A stretch of 64,000 bases of DNA from Streptomyces olivaceus (lineage in GTDB: Bacteria; Actinomycetota; Actinomycetes; Streptomycetales; Streptomycetaceae). Location of the stretch: positions 186,001 through 250,000 of the forward strand of contig NZ_JOFH01000001.1 in NCBI RefSeq assembly GCF_000721235.1, read 5' to 3'. The translations under genes and the position numbers were made by a program. The notes under the pieces are model-generated. The model had not been told where the DNA came from, did not search any database, and worked only from the letters and a program-made list of their open reading frames with translations. Every line of letters starts with the position of its first letter. Within the stretch, counting starts at the first letter, position 1. Shown one piece after another: positions 1-8,398 of the stretch.

Positions 1-957
1 CCCGGTGCCGGGGCCCACGACGAGCGCGCCCATGCGCCGGGCGAGCCGGTCGGCGAACTCCTCGGCCACCGAGCGGTGCACGAAGAAGCGGTTGGCGGCG
101 GTGCAGGCCTCGCCCATGTTGCGCATCTTGGCGACCATCGCGCCGTCCACGGCCGTGTCCAGGTCGGCGTCGTCGAAGACGATGAAGGGCGCGTTGCCGC
201 CCAGCTCCATCGAGGTCCGCACGACGGTGTCCGCGCACTGCGCGAGGAGCAGCCGCCCGACGGCCGTCGAACCGGTGAAGGACAGCTTGCGGATGCGTCC
301 ACCGCGCAGGAGCGGTTCGCAGACCTCGCCCGCCCTCGAGGTGGTGACGACGTTCAGCACGCCGTCCGGCAGTCCGGCCTCCTTGAGGATCGCGGCGAGG
401 GCCAGGCTGGAGAGCGGGGTCTGCGGGGCCGGTTTCAGCACCATCGTGCAGCCGGCCGCGATCGCCGGGCCGATCTTGCGGGTGCCCATGGCGAGTGGGA
501 AGTTCCACGGGGTGATCAGCAGGCAGGGGCCGACCGGGCGCCGGGAGAGCAGCATCCGGTTGCGTCCGTCGGGCAGCACTCCGTGGCCGCCGTCGATCCG
601 GACCGCCTCCTCGGAGAACCAGCGGAAGAACTCCGCGGCATAGGCGACCTCGCCCCGGGCCTCGGCCAGTGGCTTGCCCATCTCGGAGGTCATCAGGCGC
701 GCGAGCCCGTCCGTGCGCTCCAGGATGATCTCGTACGCCCGGCGCAGGATCTCACTGCGCGCCCTCGGAGCCGTACGTGCCCACTCCTCCTGCGCCTGCA
801 CCGCCGCCTCCTCGGCGAGCCGGGCGTCCTTGGGTCCGGCGTCGGCGACGTGGGCGAGGATCTCGCCGGTCGCGGGGTCGTCCACGGGCATGACGGCGCC
901 GTCCGCGGCATCCGTCCAGGTGCCCCCGACGAAGAGCTGGGTGGGGGTGTCGGTCAT
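1..957 (-). CDS. gabD: NAD(P)-dependent aldehyde dehydrogenase, probably succinate-semialdehyde dehydrogenase (3' end outside window)
   Basis: Oxidises an aldehyde to an acid; next to gabT the likely substrate is succinic semialdehyde from GABA breakdown. Only the first 319 codons are present, against a family length of about 460-480, and the cut is the window edge. Visible landmarks are the PWNFP cofactor-binding stretch, the FTGS motif, the ELGGNAP block with the general-base Glu, and the catalytic Cys285 in GEACTAANR. The ATG at 957 is preceded by AGGAGG. It lies about 100 bp downstream of gabT on the same strand, which suggests co-transcription. The family call is firm; the semialdehyde specificity is inferred from context. 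Confidence 0.9.
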   Translation of the reverse strand, partial: MTDTPTQLFVGGTWTDAADGAVMPVDDPATGEILAHVADAGPKDARLAEEAAVQAQEEWARTAPRARSEILRRAYEIILERTDGLARLMTSEMGKPLAEARGEVAYAAEFFRWFSEEAVRIDGGHGVLPDGRNRMLLSRRPVGPCLLITPWNFPLAMGTRKIGPAIAAGCTMVLKPAPQTPLSSLALAAILKEAGLPDGVLNVVTTSRAGEVCEPLLRGGRIRKLSFTGSTAVGRLLLAQCADTVVRTSMELGGNAPFIVFDDADLDTAVDGAMVAKMRNMGEACTAANRFFVHRSVAEEFADRLARRMGALVVGPGTG

Positions 958-1057
958 GAGGTCCCTCCTGGTCGCCGGTGTGCGGTGGGTGCGGTACGGA
1001 CGGTACGGCGGCGACGCGCGTCGGCCCTCGCCGGTACCCGGCCGGACGTCAACGCCG

Positions 1058-2323
1058 TCACCGGCCCGCTCGCGCCGTGCCGGCCTCGACCGCGGCGGAC
1101 CAGGCCCGCAGCCCCTCGTCCACGGCCGCCTCGTCGATCACCAGGGCCGGGATCATCCGCACCACCTGGTTCCAGGCCCCGCAGAGCAGGAGCAGCAGGC
1201 CCTCGTCGACGGCGGCCCGCTGCACGCGGGCGGCGGTCTCGGGGTCCGGCTCGCCGTCCTCGGTGACGAACTCGCTCGCCAGCATCAGTCCCATGCCCCG
1301 TACGTCGCCGATGGCCGGCGTACCGGCCGCGACCGCCTCCAGGCCCTGGCGCAGCCGGGCGCCCATCGTCTCGGCGTTCTCGACGAGCTTCTCGTCGCGT
1401 ACGACGTCGAGCGTGGCGCAGGCCGCCGCGCACGCGACCGCGTTGGCTCCGTACGTGCCGCCCTGGGAGCCCGCCCACGCCTTGCGCATCAGCTCCTCGG
1501 AAGCGGCGATGGCGGACAGCGGGAAGCCGCTGGCCAGCCCCTTGGCGGTGACCAGGATGTCGGGCGCGACACCGAAGTGCTCGTGGCCCCAGAACCGTCC
1601 GGTGCGGCCCACGCCGGTCTGCACCTCGTCGAGGATCAGCAGGAAGCCGTGCCGGTCGGCCCGCTCCCGCAGCCCCTCGACGAAGGCGCGGTTCGCGGGC
1701 ACGTATCCGCCCTCGCCGAGGACCGGTTCGACGATCACGGCGGCGGTGTCGGCGGGCGAGGAGATCGTCTGGAGGGTGTAGTCGAGCTCCTTGAGGGCGA
1801 AGCGGGTGGCGGTCTCCTCGTCCCAGCCGTAGCGGAAGGCCGTGGGGAAGGGAGTGACGACCACGCCGCTCATCAGCGGCGAGAACCCGGACCGGAAGCG
1901 GGTGCCGGAGGTGGTCATGGAGGCGGCGGCCACGGTCCGGCCGTGGAAACCCCCGTGGCAGACCAGCACGTTGGGACGGCCGGTGGCCTGGCGGGCCAGC
2001 CGCAGCGCGGCCTCGACCGCCTCGCTGCCGGAGTTGGTGAAGAACAGGCTGTCCAGACCTGCGGGCAGCACCTCGCCGAGCTTGTCGACCAGGCGCCGCA
2101 GCGGCTGGTGCATGACGGTCGTGTACTGGCCGTGGACCAGGGTGGCGACCTGCTCCTGGGCGGCGGCCACGACCCTGGGGTGGCAGTGGCCGGTGCTGGT
2201 GACGCCGATGCCGGCGGTGAAGTCCAGATAGCGGCGGCCGTCCTCACCGTGGAGGTGGACGCCCTCGCCCCGGACCGCCACCACGGGGGTGGCCTGGCGA
2301 AGGTGCGGCGACAGTGCGGTCAT
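1058..2323 (-). CDS. gabT: Class III PLP aminotransferase, 4-aminobutyrate transaminase type
   Basis: Transfers the amino group of GABA (or a related omega-amino acid) to 2-oxoglutarate, giving the semialdehyde used by the dehydrogenase downstream. The 421-residue protein has class III landmarks: NSGSEA for phosphate binding near residue 97, GGFHGRT near 124, LDEVQTGVGRTG with the PLP-contacting Asp232, and the Schiff-base Lys261 in VTAKGLASG. The length is normal for GabT. The ATG at 2323 was chosen because family homology starts there, although the frame stays open to 2500. It is divergent from the PucR-type regulator, the usual arrangement for a regulated catabolic pair. Other omega-amino acids such as beta-alanine or putrescine products cannot be excluded. 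Confidence 0.88.
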   Translation of the reverse strand: MTALSPHLRQATPVVAVRGEGVHLHGEDGRRYLDFTAGIGVTSTGHCHPRVVAAAQEQVATLVHGQYTTVMHQPLRRLVDKLGEVLPAGLDSLFFTNSGSEAVEAALRLARQATGRPNVLVCHGGFHGRTVAAASMTTSGTRFRSGFSPLMSGVVVTPFPTAFRYGWDEETATRFALKELDYTLQTISSPADTAAVIVEPVLGEGGYVPANRAFVEGLRERADRHGFLLILDEVQTGVGRTGRFWGHEHFGVAPDILVTAKGLASGFPLSAIAASEELMRKAWAGSQGGTYGANAVACAAACATLDVVRDEKLVENAETMGARLRQGLEAVAAGTPAIGDVRGMGLMLASEFVTEDGEPDPETAARVQRAAVDEGLLLLLCGAWNQVVRMIPALVIDEAAVDEGLRAWSAAVEAGTARAGR

Positions 2324-2494
2324 GCTCGTCTCCCGGCCTGCTCGTCGGTCTCCTGCGTCGCCCCGAGCCTTCCCGCCCCGGCGGGCCCGCCAACGCGTGA
2401 TCTGTCCGGCCCGGGCGCCGTATCCGGACGTTGTGTCAGCCGTTCGGCGCACCCGGACCGGCCCGCCCGCGCCCCTGCCGCGCTCCGAGCGCCC

Positions 2495-2523
2495 TTGCAC
2501 AGGTCAACGGGGCTTGTCAGAGT
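2495..2523 (+). promoter_or_regulatory. Predicted promoter of the PucR-type regulator
   Basis: TTGCAC at 2495-2500 and CAGAGT at 2518-2523 are separated by 17 bp, close to the housekeeping sigma pattern. Just downstream, CCAGGGTGCAC occurs twice (2526-2536 and 2545-2555), a direct repeat of period 19 that could be a regulator site. This is a prediction from pattern only. Confidence 0.4.
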
Positions 2524-2566
2524 GACCAGGGTGCACCAGCAGGCCCAGGGTGCACAGGGAGGCGCC

Positions 2567-4219
2567 GTGAGGGAGGACCCGCAGGCGGGCCCGGCGGGCC
2601 GGTCGCCCACCGTGGCCGACGTACTGGCCCTGCCCGTGCTGGCCGGGGGCGATCCGCGGGTGGTGACGGGCGAGGAGTCCGTCGACCGCCCGGTCCGCTG
2701 GGTGCACATCACCGAGCTGACCGACCCCGCCTCCTTCCTCAAGGGCGGTGAACTCGTCCTCACCACCGGCATGCCCCTGCCCGGCGACCCCGCCGGGATC
2801 CGCCGCTACGTCGACGAACTGGCCGACGTGGGCGCCGCCGCCCTGGTCATCGAGCTGGTGCGCCGCTACCACCGGCCGCCCGACGCCCTGGTCCAGGCCT
2901 GCGCCGCGCGCGGTCTCCCCCTCGTCGCGCTCGCCAAGGACGTCAACTTCCTCGAGGTCACCCAGGTCGTCCACACGCTGATCCTCGGCCACCAGGCGGA
3001 CGCGATGCGCCGGACCCAGCGCGTCCACGAGGCGTTCACCGCCCTCACCCTGCGCGGCGCGGGACCCGAGGAGGTGCTGCGCGCCGCGGCGGAGATGACC
3101 GGCCGCACGGTCGTGCTGGAGAACCTGGTGCACCGGGCGCTGGTCTGCGAGCCCGGCGCCGCTCAGGCGTCCCTCACCGACTGGGAACGGCGCTCGCGCA
3201 CGACGCCCGGCACCGACCGCGCCGGGCCTTCGGGTTCCGAGGGGTGGCTCGTGGCCCCGGTGGAGTACCAGGGGGAGCGCTGGGGGCGGGTGGTCATGCT
3301 CGCCGACGGGCCCTCCGGGACCGCGGCGACGAACCGGGGCTTCGGACCGGAGGACGTGACGGTCCTTGAGCGGACCGCGATGGCCCTCACCATCGCCCGC
3401 CTCACCGGCCCCACGCCCTGGGAACGCACCGCCCACCGGAACGCCCTGCGCGACCTGGCCGAACAGCGGCACCGCTCCCCCGCGGACGCGCGGGCCCGGG
3501 TCGCGGCCCTGGGACTGCCCGCCGAGGACGCCCGGTTCGTCGCCGTCCTCGTGGACCTGCCGCCCGACGCGGACACGACGGACGCCGAGGCCCGGCTCTC
3601 CGAGGAACTGGGCGCGACGGGAGCGCGGGCCCTGGTCGGGCTGCTCTCCGCGGTCCGCGTCGGCGTGCTGCTGGCGCTGCGTCCGTCCCTGCCGTGGCGC
3701 GAGGCGGCCGAACGGCTGAGCCGCGCCGCCCTGGACGCGGCTCCGGGTGCGACCGTGTGCGTCGGCGCGCCGGCCGACGGCCTCGCCGACGTGGCCCGCT
3801 CGTTCCGCGAGGCGGCCCGGGTGGCCGAGGCGACCGGTCGCGGCTGCCTCCTTCCGCCCGGCCGTTCCTTCCACGAGCGGTCCGACATCGGCCTGCGCCG
3901 ACTGCTGTTCGCGCTCCGCGACGACCCGCGCGTCCAGGACTACGCGGAACGGCAGCTGGGCCCGCTCCTCGACCACGACGCCCGGCACGGCACCGGCCTC
4001 GTGGCCACACTGCGCGGCTACCTGGACGCCGCCGGCAACAAGACCGCCGCCGCCCGCTCGGCCGGTCTGTCCCGGGAGACCGTCTACCAGCGGCTGCACA
4101 CCATCGAGCGCCTGCTGGAGCGCGACCTGGAGTCCGGCGAGCAGCGCACCGAACTCCATGTGGCTCTCCAGGCCCTCGACGCCCTGCGGACGCACCCGCA
4201 CGCCGGACGGGGCCGGTGA
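2567..4219 (+). CDS. PucR-family transcriptional regulator of the gab genes
   Basis: A 550-residue regulator divergent from gabT. The N-terminal part (about residues 15-140, from TVADVLALPVLAGGDP) matches the PucR N-terminal ligand-sensing domain; a GAF-like middle region follows. The C-terminus carries the PucR/CdaR-type helix-turn-helix, with GNKTAAARSAGLSRETVYQRL near residues 485-506. The GTG at 2567 is preceded by AGGGAGG four bases upstream and begins just before the conserved domain; the frame stays open far upstream, so the start rests on that ribosome site. Family members respond to purines, proline or GABA; here control of gabT/gabD is inferred from position. It ends convergently to a glycosidase gene, with a shared terminator. 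Confidence 0.87.
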   Translation: MREDPQAGPAGRSPTVADVLALPVLAGGDPRVVTGEESVDRPVRWVHITELTDPASFLKGGELVLTTGMPLPGDPAGIRRYVDELADVGAAALVIELVRRYHRPPDALVQACAARGLPLVALAKDVNFLEVTQVVHTLILGHQADAMRRTQRVHEAFTALTLRGAGPEEVLRAAAEMTGRTVVLENLVHRALVCEPGAAQASLTDWERRSRTTPGTDRAGPSGSEGWLVAPVEYQGERWGRVVMLADGPSGTAATNRGFGPEDVTVLERTAMALTIARLTGPTPWERTAHRNALRDLAEQRHRSPADARARVAALGLPAEDARFVAVLVDLPPDADTTDAEARLSEELGATGARALVGLLSAVRVGVLLALRPSLPWREAAERLSRAALDAAPGATVCVGAPADGLADVARSFREAARVAEATGRGCLLPPGRSFHERSDIGLRRLLFALRDDPRVQDYAERQLGPLLDHDARHGTGLVATLRGYLDAAGNKTAAARSAGLSRETVYQRLHTIERLLERDLESGEQRTELHVALQALDALRTHPHAGRGR

Positions 4220-4252
4220 GCCCCGCTCGGCGTCCCCCTTTCCGAGGGGCTC
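4218..4252. terminator. Bidirectional hairpin between convergent genes
   Basis: GAGCCCC (4218-4224) and GGGGCTC (4246-4252) are perfect inverted arms; an inner CTCGG/CCGAG pair extends the stem. The hairpin covers the junction of the PucR stop codon (4217-4219) and the GH3 stop codon (4251-4253), so it can end transcription from both sides. Confidence 0.7.
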
Positions 4253-6620
4253 AGGCGTCCGGTGCGAGCACGGCGTGCAGGCGTCGGGTGTGGTCGACGT
4301 GGCGTTGCGGGCCGGTGAGGGTGACGCGGGCGGTAAGGCGGGGTTGGGTGCTGGAGGTGGCGAATCGCAGTTCGAGGGTGCCGGGTTCGATGATGCGTTG
4401 TCCGTCGCGTCCGGTGAAGGCGGCGAGGTCGGCGGGGACGGTGACGTGCAGGCGTCGGGCCTGGCCGGGGTCCAGGTCGAGGCGGGTGTAGCCGATGAGG
4501 CGCTGTACCGGCTGGACGACGGAGGCGACGGGGTCGTGGAGGTAGAGCTGGACGATCTCGGTGCCGGGGCGCCGGCCGGTGTTGCGGACGGTGAGGGCGA
4601 GGCTGAACTCGCCGTCGGTGGACGCCTCTTGGGAGTCCACGATCAGGTTCGTCCAGTCGAACGTGGTGTAGGTCAGGCCGTGTCCGAAGGGGAAGGCGGG
4701 TGTCGGGTCGATGTTGGACACGTCGTTGGCGTGGGCGAGGCGTGGGCCGAGGTAGGTGGTGGGCTGGGCCCCGGGTGTGCGGGGCACGCTGACGGGGAGG
4801 CGCCCGGAGGGGTTGAGGCGTCCGCTGAGTATCCCGGCGATGGCGTGGGTGCCTTCCTCGCCGGGGAAGAAGGCCTGGACGATGGCGGCGGATTCGGTCG
4901 CGGCGCGGCCCAGGGCGTAGGGCCGGCCCGCGAGCAGCACCGTCACGACCGGGGTGCCGGTGTCCAGGAGGGCGTCGAGGAGCTGCTGCTGGGCGCCGGG
5001 CAGGGTCAGTGACTCGACGTCGCAGCCCTCGCCGCTGGTGCCGCGTCCGAACAGCCCGGCCCGGTCACCCAGTACGGCCACGGCGACGTCGGCGTCCCGC
5101 GCCGCGCGCACGGCCTCGGAAATGCCGGAGAGGTCGCCGTCGTCGACGCCGGTGCCCCGCACGGCCCTGAACTCCGCGTCGGGGAACTCGGCGGCCAGGG
5201 TGTCGCGCAGGGTGGGCAGTTCGATGCCGACCGGGCTGTCGGGGTGGTGCACGCCGATGTGCTGGGGAAAGGAGTAGCAGCCCAGTACGGCGGTGGGTTC
5301 GTCGGCGTTGGGACCGAGCAGGGCGATGCGGCGGGGCCCAGCGAGCGGGAGGGTGCCGTCGTTGCTGAGCAGCACGACCGCCTCCTCGGCGACCGTGCGG
5401 GCCAGTTCGCGGTTGCCGGGACCGTCCAGGTCGATGCTGCCGCGCAGGGCGTCGGGGTCGTCGAGGCCGGCGCCGTGGAGCGCGGGCGGCGCCGGGTCCC
5501 AGTCCGGGTCGAGCAGCCCGAGCGCCGCCTTCTGGGCCAGTACCCGGCGCAGGGCGCGGTCGATCAGCGCTTCGGGCACGCGGCCGTCGGCGACGGCCTC
5601 GACCAGGGGGGCGCCGAACGTCTTGACGGTGGGCAGCTCGACATCGACGCCCGCCCGCAGGGCGGCTCCGGCGGCGTCCGCCCAGTCGCCGGCGATGCCG
5701 TGCAGCGTCTTGAGGAAGGCGATGCCGAAGTAGTCCGCGACGACGGTGCCGTCAAAACCCCACGCGTCGCGGAGCAGCCCGGTGAGAAGTTCCTCGTCGG
5801 CCGCCGCGGGGATGCCGTCCATGTCGGTGTAGGCGTGCATGACCGAGCGGGCGCCGCCCTCACGGACGGCCATCTCGAAGGGGGGCAGCAGGACGTCGGC
5901 GCGCTCACGCGGGCCGACGGAGGAGGGCGCGAGATTGCGTCCGGCGCGGGAGGCCGAGTAGCCGACGAAGTGCTTCAGGGTGGCGACGACGCCGGCCTCC
6001 TCCAGCCCCTGCACGTAGGCGGTGCCGACGGTGCCGACGAGGTACGGGTCCTCGCCGATGGTCTCCTCGACCCGGCCCCAGCGGGCGTCGCGCACCACGT
6101 CAAGGACGGGCGCGAGCCCCTGGTGGACGCCGACGGACCGCATGTCACGGCCGATGGCGGCGGCCATCCGCCGCACCAGGACCGGATCGAAGGTGGCGCC
6201 CCAGGAGAGCGGGACAGGGTAGGCGGTCGCGCCCCAGGCGGCGAAACCGGCCAGGCACTCCTCGTGCGCGAGGGCGGGAATGCCGAAGCGGTTCTCGGCG
6301 GCGATGCGGGCCTGGGTGCGCATGAGCGAGAGCGCGCCGAGTGCCGGGTCGACGGGGGCGGTGCCGAAGGGGCGGGTGAGCTCGCCGAGGCCGGCGGGCA
6401 GAAGCGCGTCGAGGTCGACGGCCTCCTCCATGTCGTGCTGATGGGGGGCGACGTCTCCGCCCTCGTTGGACGCGCCGACCCACACGCCGTACAGCTGGGC
6501 GATCTTCTCCTGGGGCGTCATCGCCTCGATCAGCGCGGACACCCGGACGGTGAGGGACTGGGCGGGGTCGTTCCAGACGGGGACTGCGGGGGTCTTCTCT
6601 TCGGCCACGTTGGCGGTCAC
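4251..6620 (-). CDS. Glycoside hydrolase family 3 (beta-glucosidase or beta-xylosidase)
   Basis: Removes terminal beta-linked glucose or xylose from short oligosaccharides. The 789-residue protein has no signal peptide, so it probably acts in the cytoplasm on sugars brought in by the neighbouring importer. The GH3 N-terminal barrel is clear: WGRVEETIGEDP near 181, KHFVGYSASRAG near 216, and the nucleophile Asp296 in GTVVADYFGI. A fibronectin-III-like domain (VRNTGRRPGTEIVQLYL) lies near the C-terminus. The GTG at 6620 overlaps the permease stop codon as GTGA and follows GGAGGAAA, so the two genes are translationally coupled. GH3 enzymes with this layout often serve xylo-oligosaccharide or beta-glucoside operons; the sequence does not decide between them. 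Confidence 0.9.
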   Translation of the reverse strand: MTANVAEEKTPAVPVWNDPAQSLTVRVSALIEAMTPQEKIAQLYGVWVGASNEGGDVAPHQHDMEEAVDLDALLPAGLGELTRPFGTAPVDPALGALSLMRTQARIAAENRFGIPALAHEECLAGFAAWGATAYPVPLSWGATFDPVLVRRMAAAIGRDMRSVGVHQGLAPVLDVVRDARWGRVEETIGEDPYLVGTVGTAYVQGLEEAGVVATLKHFVGYSASRAGRNLAPSSVGPRERADVLLPPFEMAVREGGARSVMHAYTDMDGIPAAADEELLTGLLRDAWGFDGTVVADYFGIAFLKTLHGIAGDWADAAGAALRAGVDVELPTVKTFGAPLVEAVADGRVPEALIDRALRRVLAQKAALGLLDPDWDPAPPALHGAGLDDPDALRGSIDLDGPGNRELARTVAEEAVVLLSNDGTLPLAGPRRIALLGPNADEPTAVLGCYSFPQHIGVHHPDSPVGIELPTLRDTLAAEFPDAEFRAVRGTGVDDGDLSGISEAVRAARDADVAVAVLGDRAGLFGRGTSGEGCDVESLTLPGAQQQLLDALLDTGTPVVTVLLAGRPYALGRAATESAAIVQAFFPGEEGTHAIAGILSGRLNPSGRLPVSVPRTPGAQPTTYLGPRLAHANDVSNIDPTPAFPFGHGLTYTTFDWTNLIVDSQEASTDGEFSLALTVRNTGRRPGTEIVQLYLHDPVASVVQPVQRLIGYTRLDLDPGQARRLHVTVPADLAAFTGRDGQRIIEPGTLELRFATSSTQPRLTARVTLTGPQRHVDHTRRLHAVLAPDA

Positions 6621-7435
6621 TTTCCTCCGACACCCATCAGGCCCCGGACCAGGGCGCGACGGGCGAACAGGTAGACGAGCAGGATGGGCACCATGGACAG
6701 CACCACGGCTCCCAGCAGACCCGGGATGTCTATCCCGTGCGCGGTCTGGAAGTTGTACAGGCCCAGGGTGACCACCTTGGTGGACTCGGACTGGGTCAGC
6801 ACGAGCGGGAACAGGAAGCCGTTCCATGCCTGGAGCGCGGAGAACACCACGATCGTGGACAGTCCCCCGCGGGACAGCGGCAGCACGAGCTGGAAGAACA
6901 TGCGCCGCGGATTGGCGCCGTCCATGGCCATGGCCTCGTACAGTTCGGGCGAGATGTCACGCATCGCGCCGCTGAGGATCAGCGCGGACATCGGCAGGCA
7001 GAACGCGGCCGTGGGCAGGATGACACCCAACAGGTTGTCGTACAGCCCGGCTTCGCTGATCAGGTAGAACATCGGCACGATGACGGCCTGCGCCGGGATG
7101 GCGAGGCCGAGCAGGAACAGCCGGAAGATCGCCGACGTGGTCCGGCCGCGGCTGCGGACGATCGCGTAGGCGAGCGGCGGGACCAGCAGCAGCACGATGC
7201 CGATCACGCAGGCGGTGACGACGAGCGTGTTGAAGAAGTACCGGCCGAAGCCCGAGTCGAAGGCGCCGGTGAAGTTGTCCAGCGTGAAGCTGTCCGGTAT
7301 CGATACGGGGCCGTTCTCGGCGTAGTCCTCGCGGGTGCGCAGCGTCGCGGCGAGCAGCACGTACAGCGGCAGCCCGACCAGGAAGAGCCAGACGAGCGAG
7401 CCGGCGCCGGCCAGGTAGTTCGGTCGGCGCCTCAT
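6617..7435 (-). CDS. Sugar ABC transporter inner-membrane permease, MalG type
   Basis: One of two membrane subunits of a carbohydrate importer. The 272-residue protein has about six membrane segments, beginning LAGAGSLVWLFLVGLPLYVLLAA. The cytoplasmic loop that docks the ATPase is seen as YEAMAMDGANPRRMFFQLVLPLSR, read in two pieces around Gly-Ala (the EAA motif). Its start ATG overlaps the stop of the upstream permease (ATGA, 7432-7435), and its stop overlaps the GH3 start, so three genes form a coupled chain. No ATPase gene is present in the cassette, so a shared ATPase encoded elsewhere is likely. Confidence 0.92.
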   Translation of the reverse strand: MRRRPNYLAGAGSLVWLFLVGLPLYVLLAATLRTREDYAENGPVSIPDSFTLDNFTGAFDSGFGRYFFNTLVVTACVIGIVLLLVPPLAYAIVRSRGRTTSAIFRLFLLGLAIPAQAVIVPMFYLISEAGLYDNLLGVILPTAAFCLPMSALILSGAMRDISPELYEAMAMDGANPRRMFFQLVLPLSRGGLSTIVVFSALQAWNGFLFPLVLTQSESTKVVTLGLYNFQTAHGIDIPGLLGAVVLSMVPILLVYLFARRALVRGLMGVGGK

Positions 7436-8388
7436 GACACACCTTCCATGGAGCTGCGCATCTTGTCGTATCCGGAGACCCGGACGACGACCAGGGAGAT
7501 GATCGTGGCCGCGACGACCAGGGCCAGCGCGATCGCGGAACCGGTGCCGTAGTCGAAGCTCTTGAAGGCCTTGTCGTACATGTAGTAGGCGCTGATCGTG
7601 GTGTCGGTGCCGGGACCGCCCTGGGTCAGGATCAGGACCGTCTCGAACGTGGTCAGACCGCCGACGATCATCAGGATCATCGAGGTGATCATGGAGGTGC
7701 GCAGCTGCGGCAGCGTGATGTGGAAGAACTGCCGGTAGCGGCCCGCCCCGTCGATCTCCGCCGCCTGGTACAGCACTTGCGGGACCGCGCGGGCGGCACC
7801 CTGGTAGATCAGGGTGTGGAACGGGGTGAACTGCCAGGTGCTGACGAACGCCAGCACTCCGACGGCACTGGCCTGTTCACCGAACAGGTTGCCGTCGCCG
7901 AACAGCCAGGCGGCGTCGGCCGGGATGCCGAAGTTGGGGTCGAGCAGCGCCCGCCACAGCACGGAGACGGCCGTCGCGGACAGCAGCAGCGGAATGAAGT
8001 AGATCACCGACAGGACGGCACGGTTGCGCTGGTGGCCGGCGGCCCAGACGCCGAGCAGGATGCTCAGCGGGGTCTGCAGGACCACGCCGAGCGTGGTCAG
8101 CAGCAGGGTCAGCCAGATGCTCTCCAGCATCACCGGGTCGTCCATCAGGCGCGACCAGTTGTCCATGCCGACGAACTCGGGCGAACTGATGCCGTCCCAG
8201 GCCATGAAGGACAGCACCGCCACCATGATCAGCGGGACGATCGCGAAGAGGGCGAAGAACAGTGCGGCGGGCAGCGCCCAGCCGAAACCGGGGCGGCCCA
8301 CCTTCGTCGCGGACGAGGCGGGCGGCCGCCGCCGGGACTCCTTGCGGTGTCCGGCGGCGGGCGGGGCGCTCGTGAGGTCTGTGGTCAT
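7432..8388 (-). CDS. Sugar ABC transporter inner-membrane permease, MalF type
   Basis: The second membrane subunit of the importer, 318 residues. A charged Arg-rich N-terminal tail of about 40 residues precedes the first hydrophobic segment (FGWALPAALFFALFAIVPLI), and the EAA loop reads YQAAEIDGAGRYRQFF followed by HITLPQLR. The ATG at 8388 lies 10 bp after the binding-protein stop; an earlier ATG at 8457 would overlap that gene and adds a non-conserved tail. It overlaps the next permease by four bases. Substrate is not readable from the sequence; the linked GH3 enzyme suggests a beta-linked gluco- or xylo-oligosaccharide. Confidence 0.92.
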   Translation of the reverse strand: MTTDLTSAPPAAGHRKESRRRPPASSATKVGRPGFGWALPAALFFALFAIVPLIMVAVLSFMAWDGISSPEFVGMDNWSRLMDDPVMLESIWLTLLLTTLGVVLQTPLSILLGVWAAGHQRNRAVLSVIYFIPLLLSATAVSVLWRALLDPNFGIPADAAWLFGDGNLFGEQASAVGVLAFVSTWQFTPFHTLIYQGAARAVPQVLYQAAEIDGAGRYRQFFHITLPQLRTSMITSMILMIVGGLTTFETVLILTQGGPGTDTTISAYYMYDKAFKSFDYGTGSAIALALVVAATIISLVVVRVSGYDKMRSSMEGVS

Positions 8389-8398
8389 CAGCCGTTCG

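Noticed and set aside
674..2566. Long plus-strand open frame running into the PucR-type regulator
   Set aside because: It is the antisense of the dehydrogenase and gabT genes; the regulator starts at 2567 with a ribosome site.
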